Positions 22,357 to 33,769 are shown, counted from the first letter of the stretch. The stretch is 64,000 nt of DNA from Aliivibrio sifiae (GCF_002954715.1 NZ_MSCP01000002.1:541893-605892); one strand, 5' to 3'. Made by a program: numbers and translations. The notes: a model not told the origin generated them from the sequence alone.

Positions 22357-23517
22357 ATGACAAACCTAATTCAAAACGTAAAAGACGCATTCAACTCCGT
22401 ACTTTCTTATGCTCCAACACACATTGTTCAAGCGCCGGGTCGTGTGAACTTAATTGGTGAGCACACCGATTATAACGACGGTTTCGTACTGCCTTGTGCG
22501 ATTAACTACCAAACGGTAGTGGCTGCAGCAAAGCGTGATGACAATATCGTTCGTGTCGTGTCGGTTGATTATGGCAATGAAACCGACGAGTTTGATATCA
22601 CTCAAGAGATCACATTCCAAGAAAACAAAATGTGGGCAAACTACATTCGTGGCGTAGTGAAATGCTTAATCGGGCGTGGTTTTGAATTTAAAGGGGCTGA
22701 TATTTCAGTTTCAGGTAATGTCCCTCAAGGTGCAGGACTTAGCTCATCAGCAGCACTTGAAGTAGTTATTGGACAAACATTTAAAGAGCTATATGACCTA
22801 AATATTAGCCAAGCAGAAATTGCCCTAAATGGTCAACAAGCAGAGAATGAGTTTGTTGGTTGTAATTGCGGCATTATGGATCAAATGGTTTCAGCAGAAG
22901 GTAACGAAAATCACGCGATGTTACTGGATTGTCGCTCATTAGAAACCACAGCAGTAGCAATGCCAGAAGACATGTCAGTAGTTATTATTAACTCAAACAA
23001 AAAACGCGGTTTAGTGGATTCAGAATACAATACACGTCGTCAGCAATGCGAGGAAGCTGCGCGTATTTTTGGCGTAAAAGCTCTGCGTGATGTGTCAATT
23101 GCAGAGTTCAACGCAAAAGCACATGAATTAGATGAAATGGTCGCAAAACGTGCGCGTCACGTGATTACAGAAAATGATCGTACCGAAGAAGCTGCAAAAG
23201 TGTTAGCGTCTGGCGATATGAAACGTATGGCTGTATTAATGGCAGAATCCCATGCCTCTATGCGTGATGATTTTGAAATCACAGTTAAAGAAGTCGATGC
23301 GCTAGTTGATATCGTTAAAAACGTGATTGGTACAGAAGGTGGCGTTCGCATGACGGGCGGTGGTTTTGGTGGCTGTATCGTTGCTTTAGTGCCACCAACA
23401 TTGGTTAATGAAGTAAAAGCAGCAGTTGAAGAGTTGTACGAATCGGCAACGGGTTTAAAAGAATCTATTTATGTGTGCCAAGCAAAAAACGGCGCAGGTC
23501 TGGTTGAAAGAAACTAA
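22357..23517 (+). CDS. galK: Galactokinase GalK
   Basis: This 386-residue GHMP kinase phosphorylates galactose at C1 with ATP. The galactokinase signature [15 protein letters not shown], the ATP-binding motif [12 protein letters not shown] and the third GHMP motif [11 protein letters not shown] are intact. It lies in the galETKM operon, 128 bp behind galT and 15 bp before galM. Confidence 0.97.
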   Translation: MTNLIQNVKDAFNSVLSYAPTHIVQAPGRVNLIGEHTDYNDGFVLPCAINYQTVVAAAKRDDNIVRVVSVDYGNETDEFDITQEITFQENKMWANYIRGVVKCLIGRGFEFKGADISVSGNVPQGAGLSSSAALEVVIGQTFKELYDLNISQAEIALNGQQAENEFVGCNCGIMDQMVSAEGNENHAMLLDCRSLETTAVAMPEDMSVVIINSNKKRGLVDSEYNTRRQQCEEAARIFGVKALRDVSIAEFNAKAHELDEMVAKRARHVITENDRTEEAAKVLASGDMKRMAVLMAESHASMRDDFEITVKEVDALVDIVKNVIGTEGGVRMTGGGFGGCIVALVPPTLVNEVKAAVEELYESATGLKESIYVCQAKNGAGLVERN

Positions 23518-23532
23518 AGGACAAGGCAAGAC

Positions 23533-24594
23533 ATGACAGAACAATCAACCTTGTTCGAAACTATGACAAAGGAGGCGGCCAGCGATGGTCGCCTTGCTCA
23601 GTTATTCGAACTTAAAAATGAAAATGGAATGCGTGTTGTATTTATGGACATTGGTGCAACCTGGTTAAGCTGTAAAGTGCCAGTAAAAGGTAAACTACGT
23701 GAAATATTGCTTGGCCAATCAACAATGGCTGACTTTGAAAAGCAGCAAAGCTACATGGGCGTTACGGTTGGTCGATACGCCAATCGAATTGCTAATGGTA
23801 AATTTAAAATTGATGGTACTAAATATCAAGTAGATACCAACCAAGCAGGCAATGTCTTACATGGTGGGCCTGAAGGGTTTGATAAGCGTCGTTGGGTAGT
23901 ACTAGAAGAAACCACTAATAGTGTTGAATTTAGTTTAGTTTCTCCAGATGGCGATCAAGGTTTTCCTGGCGAGTTAAGGGTTAACGTAAAATATCAATTA
24001 ACAGATGATAATGAAGTTGTGATTAGTTATAGCGCAAAAACAACTAAACCAACGCCAATTAATTTAACTAATCATGCGTATTTTAACTTGCTTGGTGCTG
24101 ACAGTGAGTATCTCGCTCTTGATCATATATTAAGCATTAATTCAGAAGAATTTGTTCCAACTACTGATGCAGGTATACCTAAAGGGCAGTGGAAAAAAGT
24201 CAAAAATACCAATTTCGATTTTACGGATCCAAAAGTTATTTCCCAAGACTTCATGCTCGATAAAGACCAAGAAAAAGCCAAGGGCTATGATCATTCGTTT
24301 GTACTTAATAAAGGCTGCTCGAAAGGTGAGTGTGCAGCAAGCTTAACGTCACCAGACAGTTTGGTTACTTTACACCTATTAACAACTAAGCCTGCGGTGC
24401 AATTATATACAGGCAATTGGCTTGCAGGAACACCGAATAGAATAGATGGCAAATATCAAGATTACTCAGGTATCGCATTAGAAACACAATTCTTACCAGA
24501 TACAATTAATCACCCAGAATGGCCTCAGCCAAGTGCTATTTTATCGCCTAGTGATACTTATCATTATGAAACCTGTTATCAATTTATTGTATAA
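23533..24594 (+). CDS. galM: Aldose 1-epimerase GalM
   Basis: This 353-residue mutarotase converts beta- to alpha-galactose so that GalK can use it. It has the family motifs GVTVGRYANRIANGKF, NLTNHAYFNL and LETQFLPDTINHPEW. It sits 15 bp behind galK and is followed by a strong terminator, so it closes the operon. Confidence 0.94.
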   Translation: MTEQSTLFETMTKEAASDGRLAQLFELKNENGMRVVFMDIGATWLSCKVPVKGKLREILLGQSTMADFEKQQSYMGVTVGRYANRIANGKFKIDGTKYQVDTNQAGNVLHGGPEGFDKRRWVVLEETTNSVEFSLVSPDGDQGFPGELRVNVKYQLTDDNEVVISYSAKTTKPTPINLTNHAYFNLLGADSEYLALDHILSINSEEFVPTTDAGIPKGQWKKVKNTNFDFTDPKVISQDFMLDKDQEKAKGYDHSFVLNKGCSKGECAASLTSPDSLVTLHLLTTKPAVQLYTGNWLAGTPNRIDGKYQDYSGIALETQFLPDTINHPEWPQPSAILSPSDTYHYETCYQFIV

Positions 24595-24614
24595 GTAGAT
24601 GTACGATCTATAAG

Positions 24615-24652
24615 AAATCCCTAATCATTAACTGGTTAGGGATTTTTTTATT
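24615..24652 (+). terminator. Terminator of the galETKM operon
   Basis: A 10-bp stem (AAATCCCTAA / TTAGGGATTT) with an 11-base loop is followed by a T-run, 20 bp past the galM stop. Confidence 0.88.
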
Positions 24653-24761
24653 CACAAATTAATGAGGCTTTGATCATACTTAGCCATGCTTTTTTATGAA
24701 AAAGTGCCTATGCTGATTATAGTTAATAATTATAATTGATAAATTAAGCGCTAGGTATTTT

Positions 24762-27344
24762 ATGAGTAAAGATATGTCCTTAAAGAAAAAAAGCATATTG
24801 GCATTAGGCTGCTATGTTTGTTTTTTAATCGCTATTATCGGAAGTATCACTTATTACGTTGTTCAATCACCTATTCGTTTTAATTTAGAAAATAATCTTG
24901 ATGTAAGAACTCAACTTTTATCACGAGAGATAGATGACCCACTGAGTCATTCTCTTTCAACATTGCACGCCCTAGTTGGCGTTGTTGTTAGTGGCTATTC
25001 TCCCGATGTAATTCAAAATATGCTCTCTTCTGTGCTTAAAGAAAGCGATGACATCATTATTAGTGGTGGGATATGGCCTGAGCCTAATACATACATACCT
25101 TCTAAACGTTTAGCCAGTGTGTTTTTTGCACGAGATGAACAGGGAGGGATTAAGTTGATTGACGATTATAATAAACCGAGTGCATCACCCTATCAAAATG
25201 AATCTTGGTATGTATCTGTTGCCCATGAGAACAGCGAGCAACGAATTTCATGGTCTGAGGTTTATATTGATCCTTTCACTAAACAGAAAATGATCACGGC
25301 TTCTCAACCTTATTTTAATGAAGGGAGGTTTGTTGGAGTGGCAACCATAGATATCTCTCTTAAAGGGTTAATCAGTGTTATTGAATCCCAAGCTGAGAAA
25401 CACAAATTAGGTATTATCATTAAGAATGCTGATATCACTATTGCAGAATATAAATTTAACGTGCAAGAAGACATGTATATAGTGAAACATACGATGGAAG
25501 ATTTTAATTGGGAAATTAATGTTATTAATTCTTATCGAACGGTTTCTGATGAAATTTATGCACAGATAATTAATATTGAATTAGGTATTGTTCCTATTTT
25601 ATTACTGTGTGTGATTATGGGTTATTACATCATTAATCGCAGTTTAATTAATCCGATTATCTTAATATCAGATCAGATTAATGAAACCGACTCGAATGAA
25701 AAAATAGACATTAATTATTCTTACAAAGATGAAATTGGTAATTTGATCTCCTCGTTTAACAAGAAAACAGAATTTCTTGAGATAGAGAAAATTAAAGCAG
25801 AATCATCAACTAAAGCGAAGAGTTCTTTCTTAGCTAACATGTCCCATGAGATCCGTACTCCATTAAATGGCATTATTGGTATGTCTGATATCTTGGCTGA
25901 AACAGCGTTAAATCCAGTGCAGACTGAATATTTACATACCATAGAAACCTCATCTCAAACCTTGCTCCTATTGATTAATGACATTCTTGATTTATCTAAA
26001 ATAGAATCAGGTAATCTGGTATTGGTGCCACAACAATCTCATGTTGCAGAAGTTGCCTACGACACACTAACGGTTGTATTAGGAAAAGCATCAGATAAAG
26101 GGTTAGCGTTGCAGGTTGAACTTGCGCCAAATTTACCTGATATCGTGATGTTAGATGAGCATAGGCTACGCCAAGTACTGATGAATTTATTGTCTAATGC
26201 GGTTAAGTTTACTCAAAATGGCGCCGTGATTTTATCTATTAATTATGAAGAAAAAGCTGACTCACGAGGGACGTTGTTTTTCGCAGTAAAAGATACTGGT
26301 ATTGGTATTAGTAAAGATAAGTTAAAACAAGTATTTGAACCGTTCACTCAAGAAGATAGCTCTATTACACGCCAATTCGGTGGAACAGGGCTAGGGCTAG
26401 CGATTTGTCGTCAGTTAGTTGAATTGTTAGGCGGTGAAATTAAATTAGATTCAGAAAAGGGATTTGGAAGTAAGTTTTACTTCACGCTTGATGTTGACGT
26501 TGTTGAATCAAATATTCCTAAACTAAAAGAGTGTAGTAGTACTAAGTGTCTGATTATTAGTAATAATAAAACCTATGCTTCGCAGTTAAATATGGAGTGT
26601 AATCAATTAGGCTTATCTCCTGTAGTTGTGCGAAATAGTGATGATATTCAAACTCAAGCTGCAAATTATGATGTGATTATATATTGCCAAGATACATTAA
26701 CCTCTACGCTTAAAAACGTAGATAAAATAAATGAATTAACTCATCGACCAGGTTTGATTATTTGTCGAAAACAAGCAGATGAGAAAGCTGATTTTAAACA
26801 TACTATTGATGGATTGATAATTTATCCTCTGCTTGGAAAACGATTCAGTAAAGTGATGAAACAAGCCATCATATCTGCAAAAAATAGACATAATGAGGAA
26901 GATGCCATTCCATTGAATGGAGTCTCTCCAGATGACGTTCCTGCTGAAGCAGAAAATAATAAAGTAGAAGAGAAAGCGATACTGGTTGTGGAAGATAACT
27001 TAATCAACCAAAAAGTTGCTTCATTACTACTGAAAAAAGAAGGTTTCCGTGTTGATTTAGCGAATGATGGCCAAGAAGCTGTCGAAATGATCAAAGCACA
27101 AACGACGACTTACTCATTAATTTTAATGGATTGTATGATGCCCGTGATGGATGGGTTTGCTGCAACTGAAGCGATTCGAGCGTGGGAACAAACACAAATT
27201 CAAAAGCGTTTACCAATCATAGCACTGACAGCAAGTGTTTTTGTTGAAGATATTGATAAATGTTATCAATCAGGAATGGATGATTATGTCGCTAAGCCGT
27301 TTAAAAAAGAACTCATCTTAGAGAAGCTTGAAGCTTATACATAG
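24762..27344 (+). CDS. Membrane hybrid sensor histidine kinase with Cache-like input domain
   Basis: This 860-residue protein has two membrane helices (about 11-33 and 271-292) enclosing a periplasmic domain of Cache type. A HAMP-like linker follows, then a HisKA domain with [12 protein letters not shown] (H362) and an HATPase domain ([30 protein letters not shown]). A degenerate receiver-like part comes next, and the end is an intact receiver (D790 in [13 protein letters not shown]). It would sense a small periplasmic ligand and feed a phosphorelay. No response-regulator gene is adjacent. Its place between galM and a galR paralogue hints at a link to sugar sensing, but that is only inference. 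Confidence 0.9.
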   Translation: MSKDMSLKKKSILALGCYVCFLIAIIGSITYYVVQSPIRFNLENNLDVRTQLLSREIDDPLSHSLSTLHALVGVVVSGYSPDVIQNMLSSVLKESDDIIISGGIWPEPNTYIPSKRLASVFFARDEQGGIKLIDDYNKPSASPYQNESWYVSVAHENSEQRISWSEVYIDPFTKQKMITASQPYFNEGRFVGVATIDISLKGLISVIESQAEKHKLGIIIKNADITIAEYKFNVQEDMYIVKHTMEDFNWEINVINSYRTVSDEIYAQIINIELGIVPILLLCVIMGYYIINRSLINPIILISDQINETDSNEKIDINYSYKDEIGNLISSFNKKTEFLEIEKIKAESSTKAKSSFLANMSHEIRTPLNGIIGMSDILAETALNPVQTEYLHTIETSSQTLLLLINDILDLSKIESGNLVLVPQQSHVAEVAYDTLTVVLGKASDKGLALQVELAPNLPDIVMLDEHRLRQVLMNLLSNAVKFTQNGAVILSINYEEKADSRGTLFFAVKDTGIGISKDKLKQVFEPFTQEDSSITRQFGGTGLGLAICRQLVELLGGEIKLDSEKGFGSKFYFTLDVDVVESNIPKLKECSSTKCLIISNNKTYASQLNMECNQLGLSPVVVRNSDDIQTQAANYDVIIYCQDTLTSTLKNVDKINELTHRPGLIICRKQADEKADFKHTIDGLIIYPLLGKRFSKVMKQAIISAKNRHNEEDAIPLNGVSPDDVPAEAENNKVEEKAILVVEDNLINQKVASLLLKKEGFRVDLANDGQEAVEMIKAQTTTYSLILMDCMMPVMDGFAATEAIRAWEQTQIQKRLPIIALTASVFVEDIDKCYQSGMDDYVAKPFKKELILEKLEAYT

Positions 27345-27372
27345 CTGAATTTTAAATCTAAATAATAAAGAG

Positions 27373-27416
27373 AAAAGGCCAAGTATATTTATATTAATGA
27401 CTTGGCCTTTTTTGGA
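27373..27416. terminator. Bidirectional terminator between the sensor kinase and the second galR paralogue
   Basis: A long stem (AAAGGCCAAGT / ACTTGGCCTTT) with T-rich flank on the plus strand and A-rich flank on the left side lies between two convergent genes. Confidence 0.85.
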
Positions 27417-27434
27417 TAAGACAGAGATAACGGA

Positions 27435-28436
27435 TTAATTAGTCTTAGCTACCGAGTCGCGTTTGATCAAAGAAGCCTTAAAAATGGTCCCTTTAATTGT
27501 TGTGTTATTTTCTTTTGCTAAGGCCAGAGAGAGCTCTGCAGCTTGTTCTGCCATCGCTTGAATTGGATAATCCATGGTACTGAGTTTTGGATGAAGATAT
27601 TTAGCAATCAACCCATTATCAAACCCCATTAAAGAGATCTTATTAGGCACTGCGATGTTATGTTCTTCTAATGTCGATAATGCGCCAGCAGCCATGTAGT
27701 CGTTATAGCAAACAGCAGCGGTGAAATTTATGTCTTTATTCAATAGAGTTTGCATTGCGACTGCACCACCTTCATCTGTGGGCTCGGCAGCAGAAAATAA
27801 CATATCGTTTATTGATAAATTATGCTTCTTCAATGCTGTGACATAGCCAAAGTGACGTTGGTGGCTATCATCAATATCTTGACTAGAATTAATATAAGCA
27901 ATGTGTTGGTGTCCATTTTCTATTAAGTACTCTGTAGCAAGTAGTGAGCCTAGCTCATTATCAAGAGAAATACAGCGTTCAGCTATTTCAGGGATATGGC
28001 GATTAATAATTACCAGTCCTTTTACTTCATTAGCAAACTGGACTAGCTCTTCATCACTTAACCCTTTTGAGTGAATAACAAGAGACTCACATCGATTGTT
28101 AATTAACAATTCAATCGCCTCTTTTTCGGTTTGGGCATCGTGATAGCCATTACCAATTAATAAATGTTTATTGTTGGCTCTTGCAATGCCATCGACCGCT
28201 TTGATTAAGGAACCAAAAAAAGGATCAGACACATCTGCAACCACGACACCAATCGTATTAGTACTTTTACTTACTAAGGCTCTTGCATTGGCATTAGGTC
28301 TATACCCTAATTTGGTCATTGCAGCATTGACGGATTCTATTGCTGCTTTACTTGCTTTAGGTGATTTATTTACCACACGAGAAACAGTGGCAACAGATAC
28401 GCCAGCTTCTTTTGCTACATCTTTAATGGTTGCCAT
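27435..28436 (-). CDS. GalR/GalS-type LacI-family repressor (paralogue 2)
   Basis: This 333-residue regulator is a close paralogue of the protein at 3592-4605. They share the N-terminus MATIKDVAKEAGVS, the LGYRPNANARALVSKS block and the RCESLVIHSKGLS block. It probably binds the same GTAAACGTTTAC-type operators. Such a site lies 90 bp upstream of its own start (28526-28541), which suggests autoregulation. Together the pair resembles the GalR/GalS division of labour in enterics. Confidence 0.87.
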   Translation of the reverse strand: MATIKDVAKEAGVSVATVSRVVNKSPKASKAAIESVNAAMTKLGYRPNANARALVSKSTNTIGVVVADVSDPFFGSLIKAVDGIARANNKHLLIGNGYHDAQTEKEAIELLINNRCESLVIHSKGLSDEELVQFANEVKGLVIINRHIPEIAERCISLDNELGSLLATEYLIENGHQHIAYINSSQDIDDSHQRHFGYVTALKKHNLSINDMLFSAAEPTDEGGAVAMQTLLNKDINFTAAVCYNDYMAAGALSTLEEHNIAVPNKISLMGFDNGLIAKYLHPKLSTMDYPIQAMAEQAAELSLALAKENNTTIKGTIFKASLIKRDSVAKTN

Positions 28437-28525
28437 AATTGCTGTTTAAACCTTGTAGTTTGATCGAGTTAAAATTTTAGTAAATTTTTAATGGTGTTTT
28501 CTTGCTCAATTGTATTTTGTTGATA

Positions 28526-28541
28526 ATGTAAACGTTAACAT
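28526..28541. promoter_or_regulatory. GalR-like operator between the galR paralogue and ygjH
   Basis: ATGTAAACGTTAACAT is an almost perfect palindrome of the same type as the gal sites. It is in the divergent region of the repressor gene and ygjH, and points to autoregulation of the repressor. Confidence 0.65.
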
Positions 28542-28561
28542 TAAGCCAAGCCTAAGGATAA

Positions 28562-28900
<339 letters not shown>

Positions 28901-29275
28901 TGTAATATCAAGCCCAGTCATTCTTTGGGTATTCTTACCCGTTAAGTAACTTAATTGGTTATCAATTAACTACAAAAGAATAAAAGTCTAGAAATAAGCT
29001 ATTTCTAGACTTACCTCGTTCAAGCTTTTATTTTTAATAGCGATCTTCTCTTATTTAGATTAAATATTATTCAATTGCTATTGATGCAGTATGAATAATC
29101 ATCAATTTCTATCTTGTCAGATTTATTTATCCGTTTATTTTATATTTTTCGCTATTTAGTGCTTTAATTCACATTTTTATCTTCATGAAGTCTTTTGTTG
29201 TTAACTTATTGTTACTTAATGAGGTATGGTTTGGTTAAATTTCAAGCTGTAATCATAAATTAAAAAGGATTTTAT
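28901..29275. other. Intergenic stretch with a 13-bp inverted repeat
   Basis: The stretch before the alanine/Na+ symporter gene is AT-rich. It holds one strong hairpin at 28984-29012 (AAGTCTAGAAATA / TATTTCTAGACTT), probably a terminator for ygjH although the T-run is weak. I looked for a glycine riboswitch, which often precedes this transporter family, and saw none. Confidence 0.5.
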
Positions 29276-30784
29276 ATGCAAGGTATCGTTGATTTCCTCA
29301 ATAGCATAATCTGGAGCCCAGTATTGATTTATCTCTGCTTAGGTTCCGGTCTCTTTTACTCAATTCAAACCCGTTTTGTTCAAATTCGTCATTTTAAAGA
29401 AATGTGTCGTTTACTGGTATCAAACAAAGAATCAAGCAAGGGTATAAGTTCGTTCCAAGCATTAGCCGTATCACTGTCTGGTCGTGTTGGTACTGGTAAT
29501 ATTGCGGGTGTTGCTGCTGCTATTGGCTTTGGTGGCCCCGGTGCGGTTTTTTGGATGTGGGTTGTTGCTTTCTTAGGTGCTGCGACGGCGTATGCTGAAT
29601 CAACGTTAGCTCAGATTTATAAAGAAGAAGATGAAGGGCAGTTCCGTGGTGGTCCAGCTTATTATATCGAAAAAGCAATGGGCCAAAAATGGTACGCGTG
29701 GATTTTTGCTATTGCGACTATCTTTGCATGTGGTGTGTTACTTCCCAGTGTGCAATCAAACAGTATTGGTAATGCAGTAGAAACTGCGTTTGGTACTGGT
29801 GGCATGATTGATACTGGTATTGGGGTATTTAGTTTTGCTAAAATCTTTACTGGTGCTGTGATTTCAGTGATCCTTGGCTTCATCATCTTTGGTGGCGTTA
29901 AACGTATCGCTCATTTCACCCAAATTGTTGTGCCTTTCATGGCATTGGCATACATCATTCTTGCTTTTGTTATTATCCTATTAAACATTTCTGAAGTACC
30001 AACAATCTTTGGGATGATCATCGGTGATGCCTTCACTCCAATGGCCGGTTTTGGTGCCGCAATTGGTTGGGGTGTTAAACGTGGGGTTTATTCTAACGAA
30101 GCGGGTCAGGGGACGGGACCTCACGCTGCGGCTGCTGCGAGTGTTGAGCATCCTGCACAGCAAGGTTTGGTTCAATCGTTTTCTATTTACATCGATACTT
30201 TGTTAGTTTGTTCCGCTACCGCATTTATGATCTTAATTACAGGTACTTATAATGTTCACGGCAGTGGTGAAGAGGTATTTTTAGTACAAAATCTAGCAGC
30301 GAATGTTGGTGCAAATGGCCCGATGTTTACTCAAATGGCGATTGAGAGCACGCTACCTGGTATTGGTAAAATCTTTATTGCTTTTGCTCTATTCTTCTTT
30401 GCTTTTACTACTATTCTTGCTTACTACTATATTGCAGAAACAAACATTGCTTACATTCGTCGTACGTTTAAAGTCGATGGCATGATGTTTATACTTAAAG
30501 TCGTAATTATGTCTGCGGTATTCTACGGAACCATTAAAACGGCAAATCTTGCATGGGCGATGGGTGATGTGGGGGTTGGTTTAATGGCATGGCTGAATAT
30601 TGTGGGTATTTTAATTATCTTCTTTATGTCTAAGCCTGCACTTAAAGCGCTGAAAGATTATGAAGAACAGCAAAAAAGAGGTGTGACAACCTATACTTTT
30701 GACCCCGTGAAATTAAGTATTAAAGGTGCAACATATTGGGAAGGAAAGTTAGAGAGAAATAAGAACAAATCTAGAGAGAAGTAA
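29276..30784 (+). CDS. Alanine/glycine:Na+ symporter (AGCS family)
   Basis: This 502-residue inner-membrane protein has about 11 helices and the AGCS signatures, including SLSGRVGTGNIAGVAAAIGFGGPGAVFWMW and GWGVKRGVYSNEAGQGTGPHAAAAA. It imports alanine or glycine with Na+. It has a ribosome-binding site (AAAAGGA) and its own terminator, so it is probably a single-gene unit. Confidence 0.93.
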   Translation: MQGIVDFLNSIIWSPVLIYLCLGSGLFYSIQTRFVQIRHFKEMCRLLVSNKESSKGISSFQALAVSLSGRVGTGNIAGVAAAIGFGGPGAVFWMWVVAFLGAATAYAESTLAQIYKEEDEGQFRGGPAYYIEKAMGQKWYAWIFAIATIFACGVLLPSVQSNSIGNAVETAFGTGGMIDTGIGVFSFAKIFTGAVISVILGFIIFGGVKRIAHFTQIVVPFMALAYIILAFVIILLNISEVPTIFGMIIGDAFTPMAGFGAAIGWGVKRGVYSNEAGQGTGPHAAAAASVEHPAQQGLVQSFSIYIDTLLVCSATAFMILITGTYNVHGSGEEVFLVQNLAANVGANGPMFTQMAIESTLPGIGKIFIAFALFFFAFTTILAYYYIAETNIAYIRRTFKVDGMMFILKVVIMSAVFYGTIKTANLAWAMGDVGVGLMAWLNIVGILIIFFMSKPALKALKDYEEQQKRGVTTYTFDPVKLSIKGATYWEGKLERNKNKSREK

Positions 30785-30811
30785 CTATCTAGTTTAATAA
30801 ATTAATTTAAT

Positions 30812-30840
30812 AACGCCATCAATTATGATGGCGTTTTTTG
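30812..30840 (+). terminator. Terminator after the AGCS symporter gene
   Basis: A 10-bp stem (AACGCCATCA / TGATGGCGTT) with a 4-base loop and a T-run lies 27 bp past the stop. Confidence 0.9.
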
Positions 30841-31183
30841 TAGGGATGGATCCGTACAACTGATATAAATTTCTGGTTTAACGAACTTGATCTACTATGG
30901 AAATGTTAAAAAATATGAATGATTAGATGTGAAAATTAAGGCTTTAAATCAACACTCACTCACAAAAATAGCTTTCACATTCAATAATCTATTTATATAA
31001 AGTTTTACTCTTATATTAAATTACTTATTATATGAATATTTTAGTTCCGCGAGTTATTAAGCATCTTAAATAAATTATTTAACTTAAGGTTGATATGCAT
31101 CATGAAAAACTAGTGCATATATAAATAATCGTAAGGTTAAATGTTTACAGATATAAATACGTAATTTGATATAAGGATATATT
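30841..31183. other. AT-rich intergenic stretch, no gene seen
   Basis: No open frame, RNA or strong palindrome was recognised. The base composition is clearly more AT-rich than the upstream genes, and it stays so through the next two genes, which suggests a transferred patch. Confidence 0.4.
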
Positions 31184-32671
31184 ATGAAAATTACAGGTGT
31201 TAGTTTGATATCCGTCCTCAAATGGAGATTACTATCGTTCAGATATAGTTCATTTTTATTTGGTTTTTTAAAGCTTATAATCTATTTTTTGTCTGTGATC
31301 TTATGCTCATTATCTACTGCTTCTCTTTCATCAGAGATAGATCCTTATAGTGGTATTTATAGAGGAGATTCAGCTTATATTATTATTAAAAATCATAATG
31401 GCCGCTATTTTGGTAGTGCATCTTCTGGTTCAGTTGAGTTATTTATTTATGATGACGGTAAATTTAGAGCGAAGGATATCACCATTGATATAACTGGATA
31501 TTTTGAAGATAAAATAGAAGGAAGGTATCAGAAAAAAATGGTTAGTTTATTTGGTGTTCATTCTGTATATGAACGAGTAGATCTTCCACAGGACGAATTC
31601 ATACCTGTTTTATATGGCTCAGATAAACAAATGACAAACTTTAGTAGTTCAGATATAGATGTCTGTGACGATAGCTATCCTGCCTCGTCATTAAATAATA
31701 CGACTGATAAATATGAAAATATTGATGCGCTTATTTCTAAAGTTGAAAAAGGAAGGAATGTTTATAAAAATATTGATAGTTTATTAATTTTGAAAGATGG
31801 TCAATTAGTTGTGGAACGTTACTTTAATGGATGGAATGCTGACGAGCCACATATGATTCAATCAGTAAGTAAAAGTCTAACTTCATTATTAGTTGGTTCA
31901 GCGATTAAAGAGAATAAAATAGTGGATGTAAAGCAAACACTTCCACTGTTATTACCTGATTATAAAAAATACCTTCATGATGGGAAAGAAAAAATAACAT
32001 TACAGCATCTTCTTACTATGTCGGCCGGACTTTATTGGAATGAATGGGATACTTCTTACTCTAATCCTGAAAATATTCGTCATAAAGAAATATTCAGCGA
32101 AGACTCTGTCGCATTTACTCTTAAACAACCTCTTGTTGAAAATCCCGGTGATAGGTTTAATTATAGTGGTGGTTTTGTTTCTATTGTCGGTGAAGTTATT
32201 AGTCAAGCAACAAATCAATCACCGATGAGTGAGTATACTAAGGAAGGTCCACTTTCAGCGCTTTGTTTTAAGAATGCTTACTGGCTTAAGCAAAATGATA
32301 ATCGTACCAATGTAGCTGGTGGTGCTTTTTTAAGACCAAGAGATATGTTGAAAATAGGACAACTTGTGCTTAACGATGGTAATTGGAATGGTAAACAACT
32401 TGTAGATAAACATTATCTCATTGAATCAACCGAGCCTCTTATTGATACAAATTTAACAGGGAAAAAATATGGCTATTTTTGGTGGAATACAACATTTTAT
32501 GTAAATGGCAAAAAATATCCTGCGATTTTAGCACAAGGTTATGGTGGGCAAGATATTGTTGTTATTAAAGAATTAAATTTAGTTGTTGTTAAAACAGCGT
32601 CTAATTTTAATTTCCCTTCTCTTATTGGAAAAATTATGAGAGTGCATGTTATTCCTGAATTTGAGAACTAA
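31184..32671 (+). CDS. Membrane-anchored beta-lactamase-fold serine hydrolase
   Basis: This 495-residue protein has an N-terminal hydrophobic helix (about 27-47), a short beta-rich domain and a class C beta-lactamase/esterase-like domain. The catalytic SxxK is SVSK (S227, K230), the Tyr motif is YSG (Y327), and GYGGQ near the end fills the HxG/KTG position. It likely acts outside the cytoplasm on an ester or peptide; it need not be an antibiotic-destroying enzyme. It is AT-rich compared with the core genes and is followed closely by a small membrane-protein gene. Confidence 0.75.
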   Translation: MKITGVSLISVLKWRLLSFRYSSFLFGFLKLIIYFLSVILCSLSTASLSSEIDPYSGIYRGDSAYIIIKNHNGRYFGSASSGSVELFIYDDGKFRAKDITIDITGYFEDKIEGRYQKKMVSLFGVHSVYERVDLPQDEFIPVLYGSDKQMTNFSSSDIDVCDDSYPASSLNNTTDKYENIDALISKVEKGRNVYKNIDSLLILKDGQLVVERYFNGWNADEPHMIQSVSKSLTSLLVGSAIKENKIVDVKQTLPLLLPDYKKYLHDGKEKITLQHLLTMSAGLYWNEWDTSYSNPENIRHKEIFSEDSVAFTLKQPLVENPGDRFNYSGGFVSIVGEVISQATNQSPMSEYTKEGPLSALCFKNAYWLKQNDNRTNVAGGAFLRPRDMLKIGQLVLNDGNWNGKQLVDKHYLIESTEPLIDTNLTGKKYGYFWWNTTFYVNGKKYPAILAQGYGGQDIVVIKELNLVVVKTASNFNFPSLIGKIMRVHVIPEFEN

Positions 32672-32682
32672 AAATAATAAAT

Positions 32683-33240
32683 GTGTCGCACTTTAATGTT
32701 TTATTTGTTCATAATTATCATGTAGTTATTAGTTTAATGATAGAGTCTTCAGATAATCTATCTGAAATAACTATTTTGAAAAGATATCCATATAAAATAA
32801 ATACAGTGTTAAGAAAGACATATTCGTCAGTTTTAATGATAATAGCTTTGCTATTGTTTAGCTTATTTTCGTCATCTGGAGATATATTGGGGATATGCAT
32901 AGGTTTACTTGTATTGATTATTATTGGTGGTTTTGGGTGTACCTCTTATAAAGAATATGAAGTAGAACAAAGGATCTTGGATAAAGAACATTTTATTGAA
33001 GTTTTTGAGGATGGAATCCTCTTTCACATTGAAGATCCAACAAACCACCACTATTTTGATAATGCTAGATATTCATGGGAGCAAGTATTGGCAATAGATA
33101 TAAGTAATTATCGTTCTGGAACGAACTTGGTTTTTAAACTTAAAGAAAGTATGATTTTTATTTGCTTCACTAATTTATTGAATGCTAATCAACTATTTAA
33201 AGATGTAGAAGATAGACTCGGTAATGTAGAACATAAATAA
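32683..33240 (+). CDS. Small membrane protein of unknown function
   Basis: This 185-residue protein has two adjacent hydrophobic helices (about 48-85) and a soluble C-terminal half rich in beta-type segments. I do not recognise the family. The layout resembles YcxB-like small membrane proteins, but no motif proves it. The frame opens with GTG at 32683; an in-frame ATG at 32734 (MIESSDN) is equally possible, and neither has a clear ribosome-binding site. It lies 11 bp after the hydrolase gene and may be co-transcribed. Confidence 0.55.
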   Translation: MSHFNVLFVHNYHVVISLMIESSDNLSEITILKRYPYKINTVLRKTYSSVLMIIALLLFSLFSSSGDILGICIGLLVLIIIGGFGCTSYKEYEVEQRILDKEHFIEVFEDGILFHIEDPTNHHYFDNARYSWEQVLAIDISNYRSGTNLVFKLKESMIFICFTNLLNANQLFKDVEDRLGNVEHK

Positions 33241-33241
33241 G

Positions 33242-33273
33242 AAAAACGGCCCAAATATTAAGGCCGTTTTTTA
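33242..33273. terminator. Terminator between convergent genes
   Basis: A 9-bp stem (AAAACGGCC / GGCCGTTTT) with an A-run on the left and a T-run on the right serves both the membrane-protein gene and the lipoprotein gene. Confidence 0.85.
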
Positions 33274-33283
33274 TCTTTAGTTT

Positions 33284-33757
33284 TTATAGAACCGCGTTAA
33301 TCGTATTATCGACAATGTCTACGGATTGAGTTATTTCATGTCCTACTGCTGAGGGATACCAAACTTCGACCCAAATCTTATCAACGTGATTGGGTAGCAT
33401 GACGCTAGTTTGAAATTCTGTCTCATCATTCATTGGGGTGATAATGAATTGAGAGGTGTGATCGACAACGCCATCCTTAAATTCACTATATAGAGACATA
33501 AAGCCTCGTTCACTTTGAGAGCTTGCAACAGAGAGGGTGATACTGACTTCTCGTTCTGTTGAAAAGGTAAAGCCTTCTGGTATTGATAATTCACTTGTTT
33601 TTATGCCATTTTCACCTTCAGCTGCTGGAAGTGTTGATGCTGGAGTTGTTGATCCAGACCCTGCGCCTTCATCAGAAGAAGAACCAGATGACGAGTCACT
33701 ACAGGCGGCAAGAAAAGTGAGAGCTGTAATGCTTAATAAGAAATTAATATTTTTCAT
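33284..33757 (-). CDS. Predicted lipoprotein
   Basis: This 157-residue protein has a lipoprotein signal peptide with lipobox LAAC, followed by a Ser/Gly-rich linker (SDSSSGSSSDEG). The rest is beta-rich and of unknown fold. It is probably anchored in the outer membrane. It lies 12 bp behind the LruC-domain gene on the same strand, so the two are probably one operon and may work together at the surface. Confidence 0.75.
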   Translation of the reverse strand: MKNINFLLSITALTFLAACSDSSSGSSSDEGAGSGSTTPASTLPAAEGENGIKTSELSIPEGFTFSTEREVSITLSVASSQSERGFMSLYSEFKDGVVDHTSQFIITPMNDETEFQTSVMLPNHVDKIWVEVWYPSAVGHEITQSVDIVDNTINAVL

Positions 33758-33769
33758 GGAGCCTCCTTG

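Noticed and set aside
28901..29275. Possible glycine riboswitch before the AGCS symporter gene
   Set aside because: The conserved glycine-aptamer core was not found. Only a 13-bp terminator-like hairpin is present.
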